Source of the DNA: an uncultured Rhizobiaceae group bacterium
GTDB taxonomy: Bacteria > Pseudomonadota > Alphaproteobacteria > Rhizobiales > Rhizobiaceae
Reading direction: 5' to 3'
Length of the DNA stretch: 32,791 nucleotides
Assembly (NCBI GenBank): GCA_937944165.1
Contig: CALDZF010000206.1
Span: 1 to 32,791 of the forward strand
In this document: piece after piece, positions 1 to 8,302 of the stretch
Numbering within the stretch: the stretch's first letter is position 1
Layout of the letters: every line of letters starts with the position of its first letter
Notes under the pieces: model-generated
Seen by the model: the letters and a program-made list of their open reading frames with translations, nothing else
Told to the model about the DNA's origin: nothing
Databases searched by the model: none
Made by a program: the position numbers and the translations under genes

Positions 1-779
1 ACACAAGCACCAGCGTCTTCTGATGTATCAAAGCCAAACATCACAGGACGCGCCCCCTCCGGCTTGGCAATCAGTCGAACTGTTGCTTCCGTTACTATGC
101 CAAGCTGTCCTTCTGACCCGCAGATCACGCCAAGCAGATCAAGCCCTGCCGCGTCTAGATGCTCCCCACCCAAATTAACAACAGTGCCATCAACCAGAAC
201 CATTTTAACGCCGAGTAGATTGTTCGTCGTCACACCATATTTCAAGCAATGCGCACCACCAGAGTTCATCCCGATATTGCCACCAATCGAACAAGCTAGT
301 TGCGACGAAGGATCAGGCGCATAGAAAAACCCGTCATCTGATACCGCATCAGAGATTGACAAATTGGTTGCGCCAGCCTGAACTGTCAGCGTACGGTTTT
401 CATAATCCGTATCCAGAATTTTAATCATCCGTGACAGACCAACAATCACTGCATCTTCTTGCGGGATAGCCCCCCCTGAAAGCGATGTCCCTGCTCCGCG
501 CGGAATTACCGGAACACCCTCTTTTGCCAAATATCGCAGAACCGCTGAAATCTGCTCGGTCGTCTCAGGCAAGACCACAGCCAGCGGCATAAATCGGTAT
601 GCTAGAAACCCATCTGTTTCAAACGGCTTCATTTCTGTTGGGTCATCAACAACGCCTTCACCAGAAACAATTTCTTTTAACTCTGAAACGATTTTATCAC
701 GCTTTAATAGAATAGCCGGATCAGGCTTCGGCATTTGAATGCCTGTTGAGACGGCTTCTGATATTTGAGTATTAAACAT
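1..779 (-). CDS. glcD: FAD-linked oxidase, glycolate oxidase GlcD-like subunit (C-terminus cut off by window start)
   Basis: Reverse-strand translation from ATG 779 (GGAG Shine-Dalgarno (SD) upstream) reads MFNTQISEAVSTGIQMPKPDPAIL...VVLPETTEQISAVLRYLAKEGVPVIPRGAGTSLSGGAIP...NIGMNSGGAHCLKYGVTTNNLLGVKMVLVDG, a typical FAD_binding_4/GlcD N-terminal domain. The ORF runs off the window. Confidence 0.88.
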   Translation of the reverse strand, partial: MFNTQISEAVSTGIQMPKPDPAILLKRDKIVSELKEIVSGEGVVDDPTEMKPFETDGFLAYRFMPLAVVLPETTEQISAVLRYLAKEGVPVIPRGAGTSLSGGAIPQEDAVIVGLSRMIKILDTDYENRTLTVQAGATNLSISDAVSDDGFFYAPDPSSQLACSIGGNIGMNSGGAHCLKYGVTTNNLLGVKMVLVDGTVVNLGGEHLDAAGLDLLGVICGSEGQLGIVTEATVRLIAKPEGARPVMFGFDTSEDAGAC

Positions 780-791
780 TGACATCTCCAT

Positions 792-818
792 AAATTGGTA
801 AAATATTATTACCAATTT
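792..818. promoter_or_regulatory. 27-bp palindromic putative operator for the adjacent GntR/FCD regulator
   Basis: AAATTGGTAA-AATATTA-TTACCAATTT: perfect 10-bp inverted arms around 7 nt, in the divergent glcD/gntR intergenic region. Contains the TTGGT...ACCAA core common for FadR-subfamily GntR operators. Confidence 0.7.
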
Positions 819-848
819 ATTGTTACATTGAAAAGGCCATATTGGAAA

Positions 849-1634
849 ATGACTTTCAACAAAGTGGAAAAGATCTTTTCCCCGATTGAGCAAAACCGTG
901 TCTCACAGGAAGTCGAGATGCAAATCGAGACACTTATACTCGAAGGTGTTTTGCGTGTAAGTGACAAACTCCCCAGCGAGCGCGAGCTTTCAAAATCCAT
1001 GAAAGTCTCAAGACCCATTCTGAGAACAGCACTCGCCTCTTTGGAAGCCCGTGGCCTGATTTCAATTAAACATGGAGGCGGCGCTTATATTGCGGACATC
1101 ATAGGAACCATTTTTGCAGAGCCTGTTGTAGACCTAATTGGCCGAAATGCTAAAGCCAAAGCGGACTATCTGGAATATAGAAAAGAAATTGAAGGCCTTG
1201 CAGCAGAAATGGCTGCAACACGTGCAACCCCTGCGGACAAGGAATTGCTCAAGAAAATCATGCAGGAAATGAAAGACGCACATCAGGCAAAAAACGCTGA
1301 ACGCGAAAGCAAAGCCGATGTTGAATTTCACTCAGCAATTGGAGAATGCACCCATAATATTATTCTCATCCACACCTTGCGTTCTTGTTATGCGCTTTTT
1401 TCAGATGACGTATTTTTCAACCGAATGGTCATTTATGAAGAGATCAAAAGCAGACAGGTTTTACTTGACCAACATGAAGCAATCTACAACGCCATCATTG
1501 CTGGAGATAGCGCCCTTGCAGCAAGAGCAGCCCGCGAACATATCACTTATATCGAAAAAATGACGAAAGACATTAAACGCAAAGATACATGGCAGGAAGT
1601 AAGCCAACAAAGGTTGGCACTTCGAGAAGGTTGA
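849..1634 (+). CDS. GntR family transcriptional regulator, FCD (FadR/GlcC-like) subfamily
   Basis: N-terminal wHTH (LPSERELSKSMKVSRPILRTALASLEARGLISIKHGGGAYI) plus an all-helical FCD domain. ORF track starts at TTG 795, but ATG 849 is preferred because 795 lies inside the palindromic operator. Confidence 0.88.
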   Translation: MTFNKVEKIFSPIEQNRVSQEVEMQIETLILEGVLRVSDKLPSERELSKSMKVSRPILRTALASLEARGLISIKHGGGAYIADIIGTIFAEPVVDLIGRNAKAKADYLEYRKEIEGLAAEMAATRATPADKELLKKIMQEMKDAHQAKNAERESKADVEFHSAIGECTHNIILIHTLRSCYALFSDDVFFNRMVIYEEIKSRQVLLDQHEAIYNAIIAGDSALAARAAREHITYIEKMTKDIKRKDTWQEVSQQRLALREG

Positions 1635-1664
1635 GACTATTCAAAAACTTGCTAAACTGATTGT

Positions 1665-2051
1665 ATGAGACTAATTACTTCTTCAATTACAGCCATATTT
1701 ATCAGCATGTTTGTCTTTGTTCAAAAACCGGTAAAAGCTCAGGAACCGTCTGAATTAGCGCAAAAAGGCAAAATAATTGCAGACCAGAATTGTTCGCGCT
1801 GCCATGTAGTAGACCCTGCAAAGAAGTTTTCAGGTATATCATCAACCCCCTCATTTCAGATTTTGGTGACAGCCCTTGATGATTGGGAAAAACGGTTTTC
1901 TTCTTTCCCTTCACGCTTGCCACATCAATCTATTGTACGTTTTGAAGACGAAGAGCCTGAGCCAAACACTACAGAATTACGCCCACCCGTAATTTTAAAA
2001 CATGAAGACATAGATGCCCTTGTAGCTTATGCAAGAACCCTGTTAAAGTAA
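1665..2051 (+). CDS. Small secreted c-type cytochrome
   Basis: Signal peptide (MRLITSSITAIFISMFVFVQKPVKAQ) and one haem motif CSRCH; C-terminal DIDALVAYARTLLK. Confidence 0.8.
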   Translation: MRLITSSITAIFISMFVFVQKPVKAQEPSELAQKGKIIADQNCSRCHVVDPAKKFSGISSTPSFQILVTALDDWEKRFSSFPSRLPHQSIVRFEDEEPEPNTTELRPPVILKHEDIDALVAYARTLLK

Positions 2052-2078
2052 AACCCAAATAGCGGGGGAAACGCGTAA

Positions 2079-2783
2079 ATGAGTGATATTGTCAACGGAA
2101 TGCTGGGTGCATTCAGACTTATCTTTTCACTGGACGCCGATCTTTTCGAGATAATTCTTCTGTCGCTTCAAGTCACGATTTCTGCTGTTATCATAGCGTC
2201 CTTCATAGGCATGCCAATGGGTGCATGGCTTGCGGTTAATCGATTTAAATTTCGTCGTTTAACAATAGCAATTTTAAATGCGCTAATGGGGCTTCCACCT
2301 GTTGTTGTTGGTTTAATTGTATACATATTTCTATCAAGATCTGGCCCACTTGGTGTTTTGAATTTACTATTTACACCAACAGCAATGATCATTGCTCAAG
2401 TAATCATTATTACGCCTTTAATTGCCTCAATCTCTCATCAGGCAATACGGGACTTATGGGCGGATTATCATGATCTACTAATTTCTTTGAATGCCACCAA
2501 AAGCCAACGTATTTTTACACTTATCAAAGATTCAAGACGTTCACTCCTTACAGCATCTCTTGCAGGTTTTGGGCGCGCCATTGGCGAAGTTGGCGCTATA
2601 ATGATTGTTGGCGGCAATATAGATCATCTGACCCGTGTTCTAACAACAGCGATTGCTCTGGAAACTGGTAAAGGAGAATTTGCCTTTGCATTGGCACTTG
2701 GCTTCATTCTTATTGCTCTCGCCATCATCGTAAACTTGGCTATCCACTCGATTTCCAAAACCGAGAGGGCAAGCACGTGGTAG
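2079..2783 (+). CDS. tupB: Tungstate ABC transporter permease (TupB-like)
   Basis: MetI-type permease with EVGAIMIVGGNIDHLTRVLTTAIALETGKGEF, typical of TupB. Directly overlaps the ATPase gene; SD GGGGG upstream. Confidence 0.87.
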   Translation: MSDIVNGMLGAFRLIFSLDADLFEIILLSLQVTISAVIIASFIGMPMGAWLAVNRFKFRRLTIAILNALMGLPPVVVGLIVYIFLSRSGPLGVLNLLFTPTAMIIAQVIIITPLIASISHQAIRDLWADYHDLLISLNATKSQRIFTLIKDSRRSLLTASLAGFGRAIGEVGAIMIVGGNIDHLTRVLTTAIALETGKGEFAFALALGFILIALAIIVNLAIHSISKTERASTW

Positions 2784-3493
2784 AGCAAATCCTCCCTTTA
2801 AGTGTTCAAGGTGTAAGCGTAAAAAAGCGTGGCAAAACCATCATTTCCGAATTAGATTTGGAACTTTCCAAGGACGGTTTAACAATCATAATGGGTCCCA
2901 ATGGAGCAGGAAAGACAACCCTTCTCAGGCTATTACATGGATTGGAACAACCAAGAACTGGCAAATTAGATTGGAATACCAATTTAAAAACCGCAAGGCT
3001 AAATCAGGCTTTCGTTTTTCAAACGCCAATCATGTTGAGGCGTAGCGCCCTTGAAAACATCATCTATCCCTTAACATTAAAAGGGGCAAGCAAGTCAGAA
3101 GCAATGCGCGAAGCTGAAAAATGGATAAACATAATCAATCTGGAACAATCAGCACACTTGAATGCAAAGCTTCTTTCGGGTGGCGAAAAGCAAAAATTGG
3201 CATTGGCGCGAGCCTTGGCAACCAAACCGCAGTTATTGTTACTAGACGAACCTACATCCAACCTTGATGGACGTGCAACAAAAGAAATAGAAGCCCTTTT
3301 AAATCAGACAAGAAAATCAGGCACACGGATTGTAATGACAACGCATGATATCGGTCAGGCAAAGCGTCTTGCTGATGAAGTAATCTTTTTATACCATGGC
3401 AAAATTCATGAAAAACAAGAAGCAATTAGTTTCTTTAAAAAACCATCAACCAAAGAAGCTACAGCTTTTTTAAAAGGAGACATTGTTGAATGA
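2777..3493 (+). CDS. tupC: Tungstate ABC transporter ATP-binding protein (TupC-like)
   Basis: Walker A GPNGAGKTTLL, signature LLSGGEKQKLALARAL, Walker B LLLLDEPTSNLD. Overlaps tupB and tupA by a few bp. Confidence 0.87.
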   Translation: MVEQILPLSVQGVSVKKRGKTIISELDLELSKDGLTIIMGPNGAGKTTLLRLLHGLEQPRTGKLDWNTNLKTARLNQAFVFQTPIMLRRSALENIIYPLTLKGASKSEAMREAEKWINIINLEQSAHLNAKLLSGGEKQKLALARALATKPQLLLLDEPTSNLDGRATKEIEALLNQTRKSGTRIVMTTHDIGQAKRLADEVIFLYHGKIHEKQEAISFFKKPSTKEATAFLKGDIVE

Positions 3494-4311
3494 AGTTCGT
3501 TGCACATCTATTGGTTTTCATATCCACAATCTTATTTTCAAATTCTGCTTACACAGCAGAAATGAAACTGGCGGTAACAACTTCATTTAACAATTCAGGA
3601 CTTTCAGACGTTCTTATTCCAGAAATCAAAAAGGACCTGGGACTGGATGTTCAACTCTTAGTAGTCGGTACAGGACAAGCTTTAAAACTCGGGCGCGCTG
3701 GCGATGTAGATGCCATTTTAGTCCATTCAAAAAAAGCTGAGGAAGAATTTGTGTCTGATGGTTTTAGCACGCATCGCCGTGAGATTATGTATAATGATTT
3801 TGTAATCATCGGGCCCTCCTCCGACCCTGCTAAAATTAGTAATTCAACAACGACTGTAGAAGCATTGGGCAAAATTGCTAAACACAAATCAATATTTACA
3901 AGCCGTGGTGATGATAGCGGAACACACCGAAAAGAAAAATCCTTATGGAAAGCTGCGGGTAAAGATCCAGAACGTTTTGAAGCAACTTGGTATCGTGCAG
4001 TTGGTGCAGGCATGGGCGCAACGCTTAATACAGCAAGTGGAATGAATGCCTATCTAATGTCAGATCGTGCAAGCTGGCTTAAATTTGGCAATAAGGGCGA
4101 ACTAAAACTACTCTTTTCAGGGGATCCAGTTTTATTCAACCAATATGCATACCTGCCTATAAACCCTTTAAAACATTCGCATGTAAAAATTGACCATGCA
4201 AAAACTTTGGAAACTTGGCTCACAAGTAAAAAAACACAAAAGATGATAGGAGCCTATACAGTTAATGGTGAGACCCTATTCACCCCCAATGCCATAAAGA
4301 AAGTAAATTAA
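3490..4311 (+). CDS. tupA: Tungstate ABC transporter substrate-binding protein (TupA-like)
   Basis: Signal peptide, TTSFNNSGL, LLVVGTGQALKLGRAGDVDAILVHSKKAEEEFV and FTSRGDDSGTHRKEKSLW, all TupA hallmark motifs. Confidence 0.9.
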   Translation: MKFVAHLLVFISTILFSNSAYTAEMKLAVTTSFNNSGLSDVLIPEIKKDLGLDVQLLVVGTGQALKLGRAGDVDAILVHSKKAEEEFVSDGFSTHRREIMYNDFVIIGPSSDPAKISNSTTTVEALGKIAKHKSIFTSRGDDSGTHRKEKSLWKAAGKDPERFEATWYRAVGAGMGATLNTASGMNAYLMSDRASWLKFGNKGELKLLFSGDPVLFNQYAYLPINPLKHSHVKIDHAKTLETWLTSKKTQKMIGAYTVNGETLFTPNAIKKVN

Positions 4312-4312
4312 T

Positions 4313-4609
4313 ATGGAACCGCCTAAAACACCTAATCGTAAGGAACGCCGTGCAATGGAAGCGGAAGGCAAAATGACTGATCGAAAATTTATAGAAGTTG
4401 CTGATCGTTTCATTGACATTGCTAATAAGGAAAATGCTTCAACCCAAGCAATAGATTTGCATATGATATTTCTTTATGCAGCTGCCCGGTATAATGCTCA
4501 CGTCGCTAAAAACGTTTTGGAAGTGGACGAGCATGAACCCTATGTGACGGAAATGCTCAAAAATTATCAGGAAATGCTACGAACCCATCTGGCTGACCCT
4601 GAGTTATAA
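4313..4609 (+). CDS. Small DUF3144-like protein
   Basis: 98 aa with EVADRFIDIANKENAS...HMIFLYAAARYNAHVAKN, resembling DUF3144; follows tupA with 1-bp spacing. Confidence 0.6.
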   Translation: MEPPKTPNRKERRAMEAEGKMTDRKFIEVADRFIDIANKENASTQAIDLHMIFLYAAARYNAHVAKNVLEVDEHEPYVTEMLKNYQEMLRTHLADPEL

Positions 4610-4610
4610 T

Positions 4611-5249
4611 TCAACCATCAAGCGCTAATCTTTGCCTCAAAGAAACTTTTGGCAAAGCGCGTTCTTTTTGCGGTTCATCCAAAACCCTATAAGAAGAAGC
4701 TTCTGCTACTTCGGGTTTTTCGTCTAGCACATCAATCTCTTCTGCCGCAACCTCGTTATGAATATCTTGTTCATCAGCTTCATCTGTGACTGCTTCTTGC
4801 GTATCAACTTCCTTGGCTTCATCTTCTTTTGAAACCACTTCAAGCTTTTCTTCAATTTCTTTAAGATAGCCTCTCCCAGCCTGCCATGCGGACTTAAAGA
4901 CTTTCATATTCAGGCCCTTATCACCAAAATCCTGATCGTAGTCATTGAGCCCATCAATATTTGCAAAGATTGGATTAGAACGCCAAAGAATTGAAAGCGC
5001 TTGCTTCTTGAGTTCGTCAGGAACACCGCGCTTCATAAAAACAGATAAATCACTTTCTTCATTAATTGTATCAAGGTCAATTTCTTCAGCAGCTTCACGG
5101 TTTGCAAGCAGTTCTGCTTCAAGCTCTTCGTCAATTAACGCCTGTTCTTCTTCGCTAACAACGTTTTTTTCCAGATCAACTTCAAGACCACGTTTACGCT
5201 TTGACCATCTGGAAATCATTCCCTCTTCGGTTTCTTGATCTTTAGCCAT
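4611..5249 (-). CDS. DUF3306 domain-containing protein
   Basis: N-terminal ISRWSKRKRGLE and central LSVFMKRGVPDELKKQALSILWRSNPIFANIDGLNDYDQDF, typical of DUF3306 proteins in FDH loci; long acidic C-terminal region. Confidence 0.75.
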   Translation of the reverse strand: MAKDQETEEGMISRWSKRKRGLEVDLEKNVVSEEEQALIDEELEAELLANREAAEEIDLDTINEESDLSVFMKRGVPDELKKQALSILWRSNPIFANIDGLNDYDQDFGDKGLNMKVFKSAWQAGRGYLKEIEEKLEVVSKEDEAKEVDTQEAVTDEADEQDIHNEVAAEEIDVLDEKPEVAEASSYRVLDEPQKERALPKVSLRQRLALDG

Positions 5250-5260
5250 CTACCTATGCC

Positions 5261-5797
5261 CTAATGTTTTGTATGAGATTGAAAGATTGGTGATTTACCA
5301 AACTTTTGTTCTTCAACATTCAACCTGTCACGTCTGCGTTTTATAAACTCTTCCTCAGTATGATGTTCTTCAACAAAAGCCTGAATAAAAGCGGCAACAG
5401 GTTCCGGCATGGCAACTTTTTCAATAATATCATCACCTGCATCTGTGAAATCCTGAGCGTCATATGAAGATGCTGTTACCAAATGTGGTAGATAAGGGAA
5501 CTCAGACTGTGGGTCATCATTTTCACGCAATACAACGTAAAGTTCAGGCTTATCCAACATTAGATTTAAAACCAACGCTTCCGTTTCACGCCGATGCAAA
5601 ACCAGCGGCAGACTTTCAGCGTGATAATGTGTGAACCCCTCACCCGTAACCAACTCAGTCCATTTTTCGGTTTTAGGTGGATTAAATATAACGGATACCG
5701 GTTTCCACACCCAATCAGCCCATGGATGGGAGGATTTGCGTTTTTCAACGACAATTCCCAAGGAAATATAAACCTCTCTTCCATCTACAGAACGCAA
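5261..5797 (-). CDS. DUF3305 domain-containing protein
   Basis: GIVVEKRKSSHPWADWVWKPVSVI...YHAESLPLVLHRRETEALVLNLMLDKPELYVVLRE, DUF3305-like. TTG start preceded by SD GGGAGAG. Confidence 0.75.
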   Translation of the reverse strand: MRSVDGREVYISLGIVVEKRKSSHPWADWVWKPVSVIFNPPKTEKWTELVTGEGFTHYHAESLPLVLHRRETEALVLNLMLDKPELYVVLRENDDPQSEFPYLPHLVTASSYDAQDFTDAGDDIIEKVAMPEPVAAFIQAFVEEHHTEEEFIKRRRDRLNVEEQKFGKSPIFQSHTKH

Positions 5798-5816
5798 ATT
5801 AACTCTCCCTTTTTAA

Positions 5817-5831
5817 TGAGTGTAACACTCA
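5817..5831. promoter_or_regulatory. Putative palindromic operator between divergent DUF3305 and polyferredoxin genes
   Basis: TGAGTGT-A-ACACTCA: perfect 7-bp arms around 1 nt in the 118-bp divergent intergenic region. Confidence 0.45.
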
Positions 5832-5915
5832 AAACAAATCCTGCAAGGACTTCAAAACAACATTTGCAACTATAAAAATCCTGTATAAACTCATATGAAA
5901 TCTGGGAGGATTAAA

Positions 5916-7961
5916 TTGGAAAATTCTACGCGTTGCCTTGTATGTAATTGTGAAAAAACTATGCCACTTGATGAAAAAAAACTCTCAAAGGCAATTTCTC
6001 AAGATGTAGAAAAAATCCATATAAGTCTTTGCAGGACACAGTTGGCAAGCTATGAAGAGGCAATAAAAAGTGGTGATGATTTAACCATCGCTTGCACGCA
6101 AGAAGCGCCCCTATTCCAGGAAGTTGCTGAAGAACTAGGCTCAAACTCCAATCTAAACTTCATAAACATTCGTGAATTTGCAGGCTGGTCAAAAGAAAGC
6201 AATAAAGCAACGCCCAAAATTGCAGCACTTTTGACAAATGAGAAATATCAAGCAAAACCTGCCAGACTAAAATCTATCATCTCAGATGGCATGTGTCTTA
6301 TCTATGGTTCAGGCGAAGCTGCACTTGAAGCAGCAAGAATATTATCAGAAAAACTTTCAGTTACGCTTCTTCTAAGCGATGCAGAAGAATTCGTACTACC
6401 TATAACTGGTGAAGTTCCAATTTATCGAGGCGACATAATAAAAGCAGAAGGCTCATTTGGTAATTTTTCTATTACTGTTGATAATTACGCGCCTTTACGC
6501 CCTGCTGCACGTAACACACTTGATTTTGCTGTTGCACGAAATGGTGCCACTTCAAATTGCAGTCTTATTCTTGATATGTCAGGAAACGCTCCACTGTTTA
6601 GTGGCTACCAACACCGTGATGGATATTCACGCGTAGATGCAGGCGACCCTGCCGCAGTACTTCGTGAAACCATTAAGCTGTCTGAAATGGTAGGTGAATT
6701 CGAAAAGCCAATATATGTAGATTACAACCAGGATATTTGCGCACATTCTCGTTCGCAAAAACAAGGCTGTAATAAATGTCTTGATGTTTGTCCCGCAGGT
6801 GCCATCACTGATATTGGGGACACCGTAGAAATTGATAGTGGCATATGTGGTGGTTGCGGTTCTTGCAATTCGGTATGTCCAACAGGTGCAATTAATTATC
6901 AATATCCAACGCGCACAGACATTATTTCCAACAGCCAAAACATACTCGCCACTTATAACAATGCAGGCGGTAAAGACCCTATTCTTTTAATCCATGAAGA
7001 ACTCTCAGGGTTTGAAATGATTTCAGCAATTGCAAGATATGGTGAAGGATTGCCAGCAAATATAATACCACTTGGTATTCATGCAGTAACAACATTTGGA
7101 CATATTGAAATAACTAGCCTGATTGCTAGTGGCGCAGCGCAAGTAATCTTACTTACTAATCCACTACGAAGTGACGAATTGTCTGGGCTGGAAAAGGAAG
7201 TTGAACTCGCTAATTCGATTTTAGATGGCCTTGGTTTGAATAACCAGGCTCGTGCGCATATTGTAAGTGAAGCAGATCCACAAATTGTCGAAAACACATT
7301 ATGGAATTTATCAGACATTAAACCTTTAAAATCAGATAGCTTTAACGCATTGGGCTCAAAACGCGAGATTGGTCGCCTTACTTTTTCCAAACTGCATGAA
7401 CAGTCTAAAACAAAACCGCAAGTTATTGCATTACCACTACAAGCGCCTTATGGAAAACTGGATATTAATCAAGACGCCTGTACGCTTTGCATGGCATGCA
7501 CATCATCTTGTCCAACTGGTGCAATTACAGACACACCTGGTGAACCCAAATTACGATTTACACAATCAGCCTGTGTGCAATGTGGGTTATGCGCAAACAC
7601 CTGCCCGGAAAAAGCACTAACCCTAATACCACAACTGGATTTTACACCTGCCGCAATGCAGGCAGTAACACTTTATGAAGAAGAGCCATTTGAATGCATT
7701 AATTGTGGCACAGCATTTGCGACAAAGTCCACAATTGAACGCATATCAGAGCAACTTGCAGGAAAACACTCGATGTTTGAAGATGAAGAACGTTCAAACC
7801 TAATTAAAATGTGCGAAAATTGCCGTGTCGAAGCACAGGCAAACTCATCTAATGATCCGTTTGCTGCAGGAAGCCGCCCCCGCCCAAGAACGACAGAAGA
7901 TTATATAGCTGCAGAAAAAGGCGATCTTACTGCAAGTGATTTTTTAATAGAAGATGATTAG
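5916..7961 (+). CDS. Polyferredoxin (four 4Fe-4S motifs) with HdrA-like Rossmann/central regions, FDH-locus associated
   Basis: Four motifs: CNKCLDVCPAGAI (with an upstream Cys), CGGCGSCNSVCPTGAI, CTLCMACTSSCPTGAI, CVQCGLCANTCPEKAL. Extra Cys pairs at N- and C-termini. ORF track starts at ATG 5895, but TTG 5916 has a clear SD GGGAGGA. Confidence 0.82.
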   Translation: MENSTRCLVCNCEKTMPLDEKKLSKAISQDVEKIHISLCRTQLASYEEAIKSGDDLTIACTQEAPLFQEVAEELGSNSNLNFINIREFAGWSKESNKATPKIAALLTNEKYQAKPARLKSIISDGMCLIYGSGEAALEAARILSEKLSVTLLLSDAEEFVLPITGEVPIYRGDIIKAEGSFGNFSITVDNYAPLRPAARNTLDFAVARNGATSNCSLILDMSGNAPLFSGYQHRDGYSRVDAGDPAAVLRETIKLSEMVGEFEKPIYVDYNQDICAHSRSQKQGCNKCLDVCPAGAITDIGDTVEIDSGICGGCGSCNSVCPTGAINYQYPTRTDIISNSQNILATYNNAGGKDPILLIHEELSGFEMISAIARYGEGLPANIIPLGIHAVTTFGHIEITSLIASGAAQVILLTNPLRSDELSGLEKEVELANSILDGLGLNNQARAHIVSEADPQIVENTLWNLSDIKPLKSDSFNALGSKREIGRLTFSKLHEQSKTKPQVIALPLQAPYGKLDINQDACTLCMACTSSCPTGAITDTPGEPKLRFTQSACVQCGLCANTCPEKALTLIPQLDFTPAAMQAVTLYEEEPFECINCGTAFATKSTIERISEQLAGKHSMFEDEERSNLIKMCENCRVEAQANSSNDPFAAGSRPRPRTTEDYIAAEKGDLTASDFLIEDD

Positions 7962-7970
7962 GCTCAAGAC

Positions 7971-8297
7971 TTATTGCTTCGGCGCTGGATTTTGTTGATA
8001 ACAAAGCTCTTCTGCACGCGCCTTGAAATCAGAAAATTGCGCTTCAGATAAAACACCATCTTGTTTCATTTGGTTTACATCTCCAATACGCTTTTGAAGA
8101 CATTGCGCAAGTTCAGGATTTGTATCTGCAATGGAAGCGGTTGTTGCTTCTGGAAGACCAACCGCAACTTCATTTGAAGCAAGGCGCACAAAGTCATCTT
8201 TGTAATGGTAGTATAATAAAAACGCAAAAAGCAGTGCCAGTAATAATGCTAAAATTCTTGCAGCACCCGTATCAACAAATTTTCGTTCAATGGTCAT
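7971..8297 (-). CDS. Small membrane-anchored hypothetical protein
   Basis: 108 aa, one N-terminal TM segment (ILALLLALLFAFLLYYHY), then a soluble domain; downstream end of the FDH accessory gene string. Confidence 0.6.
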   Translation of the reverse strand: MTIERKFVDTGAARILALLLALLFAFLLYYHYKDDFVRLASNEVAVGLPEATTASIADTNPELAQCLQKRIGDVNQMKQDGVLSEAQFSDFKARAEELCYQQNPAPKQ

Positions 8298-8302
8298 TGG
8301 TA

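Noticed and set aside
64-324. 86-aa plus-strand ORF at window start
   Set aside because: Antisense to the GlcD-like oxidase, which reads continuously on the minus strand with conserved FAD-binding motifs.
3651-4013. 120-aa minus-strand ORF within tupA
   Set aside because: Antisense to tupA with hallmark motifs; no independent support.
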